Under the pieces are notes generated by a model that saw only the letters and a program-made list of their open reading frames with translations, was not told the DNA's origin and made no database searches. 64,000 nucleotides of DNA from Gemmatimonadota bacterium (lineage in GTDB: Bacteria; Latescibacterota; UBA2968; GCA-2709665), in NCBI GenBank assembly GCA_028877215.1, contig JAPPFJ010000009.1:43093-107092 (forward strand), given 5' to 3'. Below, one piece after another: positions 35,529 through 43,571 of the stretch (position 1 is the stretch's first letter; every line of letters begins with the position of its first letter). The position numbers and the translations under genes are program-made.

Positions 35529-36233
35529 GAGCGGGCACTGCGACCCCTCCTCCGGCCCCTCCCCGGCACGGAAAGGAGGCGGACGTGCTGCCTCTCGGGT
35601 TCTGGTCGATGTCGCATACCGACGCGTGGTCATTGAGCTTGTCGAAATGCCCGCATTAAGCTACCCTGCGCGGACGATTCCTCAGCGATGCAGGCAGACA
35701 GGAATGTCCGCCCCACCCTCAAATCAGGCTTCTGCTCGTCGGGCTCGACGAATGACACACGCGCTGGGTTGATCCCATGCTGCAGTAGATCCTTCGTCCG
35801 CCTGGGGAACTCCTCTGCATGACGATCGGGTCTGACGTGTCTTGGATGTGTTTCCTGGATGGTGCACCCCGGCCTCCTCTGGATGACAGCGGGAAGCATC
35901 GTGCTCGGCTATCGGCCATCATGTCATTCAGAGCGCAGCGAAGATCTGACAGATACGTTTCGCCAATGGTTATTGCAAGTCGTGTCATTCAGAGCGCAGC
36001 GAAGAATCTCCCGTCTGTTCGATTGAACGTGTCGCATATGGCCTATGGAGACAAACTCGTGCGCGGACGCTTCGACTGCCTTGCGGTTTCTCCTTGATTC
36101 CGCAATTCGACGGAAGAAACTTGACGTGGGCAGACAGGAATGTCCGCCCCACCCTCACGCCGGCTTCGCCAGCATTACAGGCAGAGCCGACGCCTGACCG
36201 ACAGATTTCGCCAATGGTGTTAGCATCCGGCGT
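35529..36233. repeat. Repeat-rich gap after P6
   Basis: In order: a degenerate CCCCTCCCC hairpin (35539-35580), a GAGCTTGTCGAAATGCCC fragment, a family A hairpin (35693-35714), a family C block (35778-36020, with two GTCATTCAGAGCGCAGCGA arms at 35922 and 35984) and a second family A hairpin (36128-36149). No gene is supported; ORFs here are translations of repeats. Confidence 0.65.
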
Positions 36234-36260
36234 TTGATAAATAGCGAGGGAGGAGACCAG

Positions 36261-37634
36261 TTGGAGACTGAATTTTTCGAACGTATCCAGAACTGCAATG
36301 TCGCAGATCCGTTCGCCGCTGCCGATCGCAACCGCGGCGACGCGTTGCTTTCCGTGATCGCCGGCGAACGCGCAAGCCAGGGGCCGGGGAACAAGATTGT
36401 TGCCTGCCGCGGCAGGACCCACATTGCCTGGCAGGACTCATACAATCAGAGGTACTTCGCCCGGGTACGCACACTCGATCATGAAACGGGCAGGTGGACC
36501 GCGGGCGCCATCCTGGCCGAGGGCGTCGACGAGCATTCCCGTCCCACCCTTGCGGTCGATAGCCGGGGCTACCTGCACATGGTCATGGGCGGCCACAACT
36601 CGCCTCTGCAGTACCAGCGATCGCTGCGGCCGCACGATGCGTCGGCCTGGACCCCCGTCCAAGCCTTTGGCCGAAACACCTATCCCGTGCTGATGTGCGG
36701 CCCGGACGACACGCTTCACCTCACCGCCCGCGACGGCAGCCACAACGGCATGGAGCTCTGGGAGAGACCGCCTGCCGGTCCGTGGCAAAGCCGCGGACTG
36801 GTCGTGACCCGGCAGCCGCGTTTCACCGGGTACACGGGCATGAACAACGACATGGTCTGGGGCCCGGGCCGGAAGAAAATGCACATGAGCATGGCCTTTT
36901 TCCTGAGTCGAAAGGCGAATGCGGGGGAGCACCCGCGTGACGTGGCCGGTCTGTACCAGGCCGTGGGGTACATGCGCTCCTTCGACTTCGGACGCACCTG
37001 GCAGAAGGCCGACGGGACGCCGGTTTCGCTTCCGGCGACGTCGGACACGCTTGACCTGCTGGAGGAGGGTGAAAGCAACAACCCGAAGCCCGGCATCGAG
37101 CACTGCGGCATGGCCGTCGACTCAAAGGACCGACCCTACGTCGGCTACGTTCGCCACACACCCACGCCCTGTCGCGCCTTCCTGAAGACATTCGACGCCG
37201 GGAGTTGGCGCGGACTCCCTTTGGGCGAGGCCGTGGCGTCGCACTGGCCCGGTTGGGGGATACTCGGCTTCAAGCCGGTAATGACCTCCGATGACGTCCT
37301 TTGCGTCCTCGCGCAGCTCGTTGCACTGGGGCACCCGGACGAGAACTGGGCCCCGGGCGTCTATGGCCTGCCCGCCTTCTGGCTGCGCGAGCATCCGGAA
37401 CTCTCACGCGTCGTCTGGCTCGAATCGTCCGATTACGGGGAGACGTTCACGCCGCGTGAGGTACTCGCGTTCGACCCTGAACAAGGTCAGGTTATGCCTT
37501 CCCTGGAACGCCAAAACGGCGCGAACCCGATCCCGCCGGGCGACCGTCCGTCATTCATCTACACGTTGGGCGAATCCCGGTACGCACACGAGGGCGAGAC
37601 CATCGACAACCATCTGTACTGGGTGCGCGTCTGA
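36261..37634 (+). CDS. BNR_4-type beta-propeller protein
   Basis: The 457-residue protein matches the BNR_4 pattern: RTHIAWQDSYNQRYFARVRT, EHSRPTLAVDSRGYLHMVMG, HNSPLQYQRS, SFDFGRTWQKADGTPV, SSDYGETFTPREV and a final HLYWVRV. SxDxGxTW-type Asp-box repeats mark a propeller of the sialidase-like superfamily; relatives include polysaccharide lyases and putative exo-glycosidases. No signal peptide is visible. The track uses a TTG at 36234, but GGGAGGAG lies just before the TTG at 36261, so I prefer that. It sits alone between repeat blocks inside the permease array and may act on the same substrate class as the lyase operon. Confidence 0.75.
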   Translation: METEFFERIQNCNVADPFAAADRNRGDALLSVIAGERASQGPGNKIVACRGRTHIAWQDSYNQRYFARVRTLDHETGRWTAGAILAEGVDEHSRPTLAVDSRGYLHMVMGGHNSPLQYQRSLRPHDASAWTPVQAFGRNTYPVLMCGPDDTLHLTARDGSHNGMELWERPPAGPWQSRGLVVTRQPRFTGYTGMNNDMVWGPGRKKMHMSMAFFLSRKANAGEHPRDVAGLYQAVGYMRSFDFGRTWQKADGTPVSLPATSDTLDLLEEGESNNPKPGIEHCGMAVDSKDRPYVGYVRHTPTPCRAFLKTFDAGSWRGLPLGEAVASHWPGWGILGFKPVMTSDDVLCVLAQLVALGHPDENWAPGVYGLPAFWLREHPELSRVVWLESSDYGETFTPREVLAFDPEQGQVMPSLERQNGANPIPPGDRPSFIYTLGESRYAHEGETIDNHLYWVRV

Positions 37635-37673
37635 ATCGATGCGTCTGCAGGGATCGGCGACCCCTCCCCCAGG

Positions 37674-37694
37674 CCCTCCCCGGCACGGGGAGGG
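37674..37694 (+). terminator. GC-rich hairpin after the BNR_4 gene
   Basis: CCCTCCCC-GGCAC-GGGGAGGG, 40 bases after the stop, is nearly identical to the hairpin after P4. Its presence after a non-permease gene shows it travels as a repeat and is not specific to permease genes. Confidence 0.5.
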
Positions 37695-38250
37695 GAACGG
37701 CCGCGCTGCCTCTCGGAAATTGACCTTAATTCCTCAAAAATATACGATCCAGAGCATAGCTAAGTCTTGTGAAATCAGATAGTTCTACTATTGAAACACA
37801 CTGTAATTCCGACACCGTCCAGTGAGCTGAAGAATCGTGTGTTCTTGACGTCAAAATGCCTGTGTTCTTGTGTATATTTCCAGGTTAACGTCGCACAAAT
37901 TTGTTGAATCAAGGTTGATACATGCAAATCGCGTTGGGATGAACCCATGCCGCAGTAGATCCTTCGTCGGCCTGGGGGCACCCTTCGGCAGGTTCAGGGC
38001 AAGTCCTCTGGATGACAGCGCGAAGCATCGTGCTTGTCTATCGGCCAGCATGTCATTCTGAGCGGAGTCGAAGAATCTCCCGTATTCTCGCTCGTACGTG
38101 TCGCATATGGCCTTTGTAGACGAACCTGTGCGCGGACGCTTCGTCATTTTGGTGACTTCGTCAATCTTTATCCATGGCGACAGAACCCAGGACATGGGCA
38201 GACAGGAATGTCCGCCCCACCCTCGGACCGCTTTTTATTTTGGATAGCCA
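37695..38250. repeat. Gap with family C and family A repeats before the MFS gene
   Basis: Bases 37695-37945 show nothing recognisable. Family C arms lie at about 37948-38030 and 38049-38085, with a family D-like phrase TTCGGCAGGTTCAGGGC between them. A family A hairpin is at 38196-38218, some 30 bases before the MFS start. Confidence 0.6.
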
Positions 38251-39435
38251 ATGGCGCAGAGACGACAGGGGGATCAATTCCAGACCACCGACGTGCTCAT
38301 GCTTTCGGGCGGGCACGCCGTGCACGATACGTACAGCGGATTCCTGGCGCCCCTGCTGCCGGTCTTCATTCGGACCCTGTCGCTGACCAAGACCGAGGCG
38401 GGCATGCTGATGGTCGTGAGGCAGGCGCCGTCGGTATTTCAGCCGATTATCGGACTTCGGGCGGACCGCTCGAATCTGCGCTTTCTGGTAATCCTCGGAC
38501 CCGCGGTCACGGGCATCGCGATGAGTTTACTTGGCGTGGCCGGCGGGTACTCGATGCTGGTCGCGCTCCTGTTGATCGCCGGCTTCAGTTCGGCGGCCTT
38601 TCACGCCGTCGGGCCGGCCATGACCGGAACGCTGTCGGGGCCGAACCTGGGGCGCGGCATGGGGATCTGGATGTTGTGCGGTGAACTCGGCCGCACCCTG
38701 GGTCCGATTCTGATCGTAAGCGTCATCGGCCTGTGGGGGATCTTGGGAACGGCCTATCTGATCCCCGTCGGCCTTCTTGCGTCGGTGGTCCTGTTGTTGC
38801 GGATGAGGCGCGTCGGGGCACAGGCATTTTCCTTCTACAAGGCGCTGCCATGGCGTTCCGCCCTGAAACGCATGGCGCCCGTTATGGTCCCGCTGTCCGG
38901 CATCGTTTTCGTCCGTGCGTTTACGTTGGCCTCGCTCACCGCATTTCTGCCCACGTTCCTGAGCGAAGAGGGCGCGAGTTTGTGGCTGGCCGGCGCGTCC
39001 CTTTCGGTCCTGGAAGGCGCGGGCATCGCTGGGGCGCTGATCGGCGGATGGGTGAGCGACAGGCTGGGGCGCGGGCGGGTGCTGGGTTTTTCGATGATTT
39101 TGACGCCCATCCTGCTCTTTGTCTTTCTCGACAGCCAGGGCTGGGTTCTGTTTCCGGTCCTGGTGGTACTGGGATTTGTTGCGCTTTCGACAGGCCCAGT
39201 CGTCATGGCGATGGTGCAGGAAAGCTGTCCGGAAAACCGGGCGTTCGCCAACGGGATTTATATGGGCGGGGGTTTCGCGCTTCGCGGACTGGCGATGCTG
39301 CTGCTCGGGATGATGGGCGACGCCTACGGCCTGCGGCGGGCATTCGAAGTCAGCGCGGTTTTGATGTTCGCCGGTGTTCTGCTGGTATTGAAAATACCTA
39401 AAAGCGGGGGACGTAAGACGGGAGACGGGAGATGA
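38251..39435 (+). CDS. MFS transporter, fosmidomycin-resistance (Fsr)-like
   Basis: The 394-residue protein has about twelve hydrophobic segments and the Fsr-type opening: GGHAVHDTYSGFLAPLLPVF, then LTKTEAGMLMVVRQ. In the middle is GGWVSDRLGRGRVLG, the MFS loop motif. Members export drugs or small metabolites by proton antiport. The last residues (KSGGRKTGDGR) are encoded by the left arm of a family B repeat, so the natural stop has probably been replaced by the repeat. The ATG at 38251 has no strong ribosome site. Confidence 0.85.
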   Translation: MAQRRQGDQFQTTDVLMLSGGHAVHDTYSGFLAPLLPVFIRTLSLTKTEAGMLMVVRQAPSVFQPIIGLRADRSNLRFLVILGPAVTGIAMSLLGVAGGYSMLVALLLIAGFSSAAFHAVGPAMTGTLSGPNLGRGMGIWMLCGELGRTLGPILIVSVIGLWGILGTAYLIPVGLLASVVLLLRMRRVGAQAFSFYKALPWRSALKRMAPVMVPLSGIVFVRAFTLASLTAFLPTFLSEEGASLWLAGASLSVLEGAGIAGALIGGWVSDRLGRGRVLGFSMILTPILLFVFLDSQGWVLFPVLVVLGFVALSTGPVVMAMVQESCPENRAFANGIYMGGGFALRGLAMLLLGMMGDAYGLRRAFEVSAVLMFAGVLLVLKIPKSGGRKTGDGR

Positions 39436-39535
39436 GGTCCTTGCCCGGTAGGTTTACCTATTCGCCTGCGGCGTGAGCTGAAACCCGCACCGGGCAGGCA
39501 ATCTCTACCCTCTAACGTCTTACGTCTACCCACTT
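39404..39535. repeat. Repeat family B, copy 3
   Basis: Left arm GGACGTAAGACGGGAGACG overlaps the end of the MFS gene; the core has CTTGCCCGG and GGGCAGGCAATCTCTACCC; right arm CTAACGTCTTACGTCTACCC. Confidence 0.7.
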
Positions 39536-39550
39536 GTGGAGGGTTGATTG

Positions 39551-39587
39551 AAAAAAACCACCGGCCTCTTTCCGAGACCGGCGGTTC
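39551..39587 (-). terminator. Rho-independent terminator on the - strand
   Basis: Read on the - strand, AACCGCCGGTCTC-GGAAA-GAGGCCGGTGGTT folds into a 13-bp stem followed by a U run. The two G-U pairs form only in the - strand RNA; on the + strand they would be A-C mismatches. This fixes the direction and shows a transcript coming from the small ORF at 39599-39682. Confidence 0.85.
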
Positions 39588-39598
39588 TTCGCTCTAAT

Positions 39599-39682
39599 TT
39601 ATCCCTTTGGCCGCCTTTGACCCTTGACGAATATGAGCCTCGGGCGGCGTCTTCGCCGTTTGATCTGTGGCACGGTCACCAC
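39599..39682 (-). CDS. Tiny strongly basic peptide (about 27 residues)
   Basis: Absent from the ORF track. The frame reads MVTVPQIKRRRRRPRLIFVK followed by GQRRPKG and a TAA, then 12 bases later the strong terminator at 39551-39587. A GGGGG ribosome-like run lies just before tandem GTG codons (39682 and 39679; either may start). Size and charge recall ribosome-associated peptides such as bTHX, but I see no clear homology. The dedicated terminator is the best evidence that this is a real gene. Role unknown; RNA or ribosome binding is a guess from charge. Confidence 0.55.
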   Translation of the reverse strand: MVTVPQIKRRRRRPRLIFVKGQRRPKG

Positions 39683-39874
39683 CCCCTTTTGAAGTAAGAA
39701 TATCATTGTTTTCATGGATTTGATCGTTTTCCGTGGAAATTTGTTCCAGGAAATAACAAACAGGCATCAGCCGTCAGCAGAAGGCGGGAAGACGAGAGAA
39801 GGAAAAAGGAGGAAGGAAGAAGGAAGAAAAAAGGCAAGGTGTGAGACGCGAGACTATCGAGGTAAGGAGATGCT

Positions 39875-40091
39875 TTACTGGAAATTGTCGAGGTGTTTGT
39901 CGAAATCATCAGACATCTCGACGAGACCCTTCGCGCTCAGGTATTTTGGTGTTGGTTCTTCGTGCGACAGCGCAATGAGCGTCAGGTAGGAGCCGTCTGC
40001 TTGGGTGATGATGATCTCTTCGCCATTTGTCGCTTCTTTAACCAGTTCCGGCGCGGCAGGATTCCGCTTCTGTCAGAGAGATTTTCTGCAT
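39875..40091 (-). pseudogene. Phd/YefM-type antitoxin, frameshifted
   Basis: On the - strand the sequence begins MQKISLTEAES and, after a one-base frame change, continues PELVKEATNGEEIIITQADG, then a closing AKGLVEMSDDFDKHL like that of Phd-family antitoxins. The first frame stops within 20 codons, so the gene is broken. The place downstream where a PIN- or Doc-type toxin would be expected holds low-complexity purine-rich DNA (39770-39840) and no toxin. A decayed toxin-antitoxin remnant. Confidence 0.7.
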
Positions 40092-40339
40092 TTCCAATTC
40101 CTCAATGTCTGCAGATTTGTGGAAGTTCGCATTAATATCGCCAGGTGATACATTTGCCCTGGCGGGGCGTTTTCTCTATATTGGACCGACCATAACATCC
40201 CGCCGTCCATGGCACTTTTGACGAACTCAAGGGTGCGGACAGGCTGATATAACGCGTGAGATAGACTTGCCTCACGATTATGTCGTCCTGTGCGCATCCT
40301 TTTTTGTGTTGGGGCGACGGAAAGGAACGGTGCGAAAAC

Positions 40340-43003
40340 ATGCCTCGAGATCCTCAATCCGGAGAGCTTGTCGTCCAACTTCAACCCGGGCTCGATTATT
40401 CGTTAGTCGGCGCCAAATCTGCCAATCTCGGCAGGGCCATCGAACACGGATTCCCTGTACCTCCTGGATTTGTAATAACCCGGAACGCACTCAACCTGTT
40501 TCTTACGCGATCCGACCTTTTGAATCATGCGCGAAGACTCACTCATTGTTCCACGGGCCTGACACATTCAGGACGTGTTGAAAATTACCAGGCATTTCGT
40601 CTAAAACTACTGGCAACTTCATTCCCACGACCCTTAATCGACGCGATTACACCGTCTGCCGAGTGCCTGTCTTCAAATGCTCCCTACGGATTAGCCGTCC
40701 GTTCATCGACGATTTACGAGGACTCGGCCTGTGCGAGCTTTGCGGGCGTATATGAGAGTTTCCTTGGTATCCGATCACTCCATGAACTTCTGAAGGCAAT
40801 TCAAAGGTGCTGGTGTGCTGCCTGGGCGCCACTCGCACTTGAATACGCACGAAAAATGGGTATTGAGCCTGAGCCGGATGCTATGTCCGTCCTCGTTCAG
40901 CCACTTCTTCGAGCTGACAGTGCCGGCGTACTCTACACCGCAGACCCACTGACGGGAAATCCGTGGCGGTTCGTTTCGGAATCGTCATTCGGTCTCGCAC
41001 GCGACCTTATGGCGTCTGCCGGAGAAATTCCGGTTGATCGTTTCTCGTTTGATTGGAATACGGGAGATATCCTCAGTCGTGAAATCAGAACGAAGAAAAA
41101 CGCCCTGGTCCCGCGTGTCAGCGGCATTGAAGACATTGACATTTCCCCAGATCAGCAGTGCGAACCGTCACTGAGCGACCAGATTGCGAGCCGAATCGCG
41201 CAGTTAGGTCTGCAGATCGACAGGGTCTTCGGTACACGCGTTGATCTCGAGTGGGTCGTAGTAAAAGAGAGCATCCACGTCGTACAGGTGAGGCCGATCA
41301 CGGCACTGCCGGCCTTCTTTCCGCATCACCTGCCAGCGCACCTGGCGGATAGGACGTGGCGCACTCCCAAAAAATGGCATTTTCCATTCAAAAGGGATGA
41401 TGCGACGGTAACGCTGCCGTTCTACCGGGATAAGCTGATCACAGAGAGGTATAGCCGCTCGCTCGAGGTGGGACCCGTCGAGACGCCTTACCTCCGAAAG
41501 TGCTTTGCCGAGTTGGACTTCCACGGACATCGCTATCTGGTTCAGGAAAAAGGCGTATGGCCCCATATGCCTCCCGAAAAGCTGGAACAGTATCTGATCG
41601 AAAACGAACCTCAAATGCGGTCCACATTCTTGCGCAACATGAACGAGAGAATTCACGATGTAGGAAATACTGCGATCTGCCTGGAGAACGAGGAAGGAAC
41701 GCTGGAACGAGCAATTGACGCAATCCTGTGGGTGCGGGAGGAAGTATGGCGCCTCCTCGGTGATACTTCGGGACCGTCTCAGTTTCTGGCGCATCACTGC
41801 AGGAACTTGCTAAATGACTTTGTTGACAAACATACGCCCAAAGTCGATGTCAACGACCTGACGCTTGGCCATCACCCCGCGTTGAACCCCTATTTTCCCC
41901 ATGTATTGATGGGGGAGGCAGAGAAGATGGCAAAATTGCTTGAACCAGAACGCAAGCGATTCGAGAGCCTGAGTATGAACGAGTTTGTCGCAGCCATGTT
42001 TGAAAAAGACATGCAAGAAGCGTTTGCGGCGGCGCTTGAGGATTTCTGCGGTCGCTTCTGCCTGGTTCCGCCGTGGCAGTTTGAGTTTCCGTGTGAGATC
42101 CTTCGCGACCCGACATGTGAAATCCTGAGGCTTATTCGAAATGCAATCAAAGGCGCCCCATCCGTGGGCCGGGTTTTAGAAGAGACAACCTGGCGGCGTG
42201 AGGCGGCTTTGGCCGAGATTCGGGAGACATTGGCTTCGCAGACTGCCGAATTGAGGCGTCTTGAACGACTTTGCGACTGGGCTCTGTTCTGGGGACCGGC
42301 TTTGAACCAGCGCGTTCTGCGTTCGGGCGTGCCGACCAGAAGGCTGAGGCGCCTCTTTCGCAGCAAGCAGGGCGTGCTGTTGACTGCCGGGCTGATCGAT
42401 GAGATTGACGACGTCTTGTATTTCACGGTGGACGACTTGAAAGTCATCGCCGTGACAGGCGACATCGCCACAGGGCGACGGCTGCTGCTGAAACGGCGGC
42501 GTGAATACGAACACGCCAACCGCCTTGACGCGCCGGCTTTCCTTGGAAAGGCGCCGGAAGAAGAATCCACGACGAAGCCCCGTGTTGCTGCTGACACAAA
42601 CGTAGCCGGGAAGGCGGAAGGAAAAGTCATTAGTGCAACACCTGCAGGTCCGGGCCGCAGCACGGGTATCGTGCGCCGAATCGAGACACTGGAAGAAGGA
42701 GACGACGTAGCGTGTAGTGGGAACGTGGTGGTCCTCGTCAAGCCGGTCCAATCGACCAACTGGCACGTGCCGCTCCTGTTCTCTATGCTGCTGCGGGTGC
42801 GTGGCCTCATCGTTCCGGACGCCCAGGGGATGTGGATGAACCATATCAGCCAGATTGCACGGGAGTGCCGAGTGCCTGTAGTAAAGATTGGCCCTTCGGA
42901 TTTGGGGAGGTTCGTCGATGGTTGTCAGGTTGAGGTGGACGGCACGGGAGGGATCGTGACGCTGATCGAACCACAAGCCAGGAGTCGAAAATCGATCATG
43001 TAG
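40340..43003 (+). CDS. PEP-utilizing enzyme, rifampin phosphotransferase/PEP synthase-like
   Basis: The 887-residue protein has an N-terminal PPDK-type ATP-grasp domain: GAKSANLGRAIEHGFPVPPG, LAVRSSTIYEDSACASFAGV, SAGVLYTADPLTG and VHVVQVRPITALP. A central helical region (about 350-760) has the TAGLIDEIDDVLYFTVDDL phrase. A C-terminal swivelling domain keeps its His in GMWMNHISQIARECRVPVV. This three-part layout and length match rifampin phosphotransferases and orphan PEP-synthase-like enzymes, which phosphorylate a substrate through a His-phosphate relay. The acceptor is unknown. I prefer the ATG at 40340 to the track start at 40280, since the domain begins there; AAAGGA is upstream. It stands alone in the permease array. 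Confidence 0.78.
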   Translation: MPRDPQSGELVVQLQPGLDYSLVGAKSANLGRAIEHGFPVPPGFVITRNALNLFLTRSDLLNHARRLTHCSTGLTHSGRVENYQAFRLKLLATSFPRPLIDAITPSAECLSSNAPYGLAVRSSTIYEDSACASFAGVYESFLGIRSLHELLKAIQRCWCAAWAPLALEYARKMGIEPEPDAMSVLVQPLLRADSAGVLYTADPLTGNPWRFVSESSFGLARDLMASAGEIPVDRFSFDWNTGDILSREIRTKKNALVPRVSGIEDIDISPDQQCEPSLSDQIASRIAQLGLQIDRVFGTRVDLEWVVVKESIHVVQVRPITALPAFFPHHLPAHLADRTWRTPKKWHFPFKRDDATVTLPFYRDKLITERYSRSLEVGPVETPYLRKCFAELDFHGHRYLVQEKGVWPHMPPEKLEQYLIENEPQMRSTFLRNMNERIHDVGNTAICLENEEGTLERAIDAILWVREEVWRLLGDTSGPSQFLAHHCRNLLNDFVDKHTPKVDVNDLTLGHHPALNPYFPHVLMGEAEKMAKLLEPERKRFESLSMNEFVAAMFEKDMQEAFAAALEDFCGRFCLVPPWQFEFPCEILRDPTCEILRLIRNAIKGAPSVGRVLEETTWRREAALAEIRETLASQTAELRRLERLCDWALFWGPALNQRVLRSGVPTRRLRRLFRSKQGVLLTAGLIDEIDDVLYFTVDDLKVIAVTGDIATGRRLLLKRRREYEHANRLDAPAFLGKAPEEESTTKPRVAADTNVAGKAEGKVISATPAGPGRSTGIVRRIETLEEGDDVACSGNVVVLVKPVQSTNWHVPLLFSMLLRVRGLIVPDAQGMWMNHISQIARECRVPVVKIGPSDLGRFVDGCQVEVDGTGGIVTLIEPQARSRKSIM

Positions 43004-43120
43004 TGCCGAGCAACGTGCAGTCGTCACCAGTGCAGTCCAGGAGCGATGGAGAGCGAAACTCCCCGTTTCGAATTCGTCCATTTTGATCGTGATTTAAGAT
43101 CCAAAAGTTGCCCATCCGTC

Positions 43121-43219
43121 CGAAAGATCCAAACCGCGGCCGAGGATCTCTTCTGGTGCTTGCTTCGCAATAAGCAATACGCCGGCCAACGCTATGGCAC
43201 GACCTCCCCACCGCAATAG
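43121..43219 (+). pseudogene. DUF559 (endonuclease-like) fragment
   Basis: The frame reads RKIQTAAEDLFWCLLRNKQY then AGQRYGTT and a TAG, which resembles the start of DUF559 proteins (T-AE--LW--LRN-QLAG--F-RQ). The rest of the domain, including its nuclease core, is missing, and the frame lacks a good start. A gene remnant. Confidence 0.5.
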
Positions 43220-43229
43220 CACTCGGTAA

Positions 43230-43320
43230 CCCTTCGACCCTTCGACAAGCTCAGGGGACCGGCTCGGCTTCTGCCCGCCTCGCCTGCTTCAGCAGGCAGG
43301 CGACTCACCTCCAGTGAAAG
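43230..43320 (-). repeat. Repeat family D, inverted copy
   Basis: CCCTTCGACAAGCTCAGG then GGACCGGCTCGGCTTCTGC, the inverse complement of the core seen at 50167, 58685, 59843 and 62541. Followed by a hairpin GCCTGC-TTCA-GCAGGC. Confidence 0.65.
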
Positions 43321-43372
43321 CGATCAAGACAAAGCGCATCCGTAATCCGCGGATGTCGTTATGCGTGACTAG

Positions 43373-43409
43373 TGTTCATTTTCGGACAATTGTGTATCAT
43401 TATCGAACG
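43373..43409 (+). promoter_or_regulatory. Paired activator-binding dyads (UAS), module 2
   Basis: TGTTCATTTTCGGACA, 4 bp, TGTATCATTATCGAACG. Same lengths and spacing as the other three modules; the second dyad matches module 1 in all but the last base. Confidence 0.8.
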
Positions 43410-43473
43410 CTTGTCGGGCAGTTCCATCGGACAAGCATCACATATATAATTGTTATTTAATAAGTTGTATTCA

Positions 43474-43488
43474 TGGCACGATGATCGC
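43474..43488 (+). promoter_or_regulatory. Sigma-54 promoter, module 2
   Basis: TGGCACGATGATCGC matches TGGCACG-N4-TYGC with correct GG/GC spacing, 64 bp after the dyads and 83 bp before P7. The DNA between dyads and promoter is very A/T-rich (TATATAATTGTTATTTAATA), suited to looping or IHF-type bending. Confidence 0.85.
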
Positions 43489-43571
43489 AAGCAAATAAGC
43501 CGCGTGTAAGTCCGGCGATCCTCATCGTTCGGTCCGGCGCGGGTTTATAGGTACCCCACAAGGGCATTGAG

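Noticed and set aside
21490-38250. CRISPR-like arrays
   Set aside because: Repeats are dispersed, of different families and irregular spacing, with no uniform spacers or cas genes.
39714-40135. ORFs on the + strand between the MFS and PEP enzyme genes
   Set aside because: They run through purine-rich low-complexity DNA and antisense to the broken antitoxin; no motif or ribosome site.
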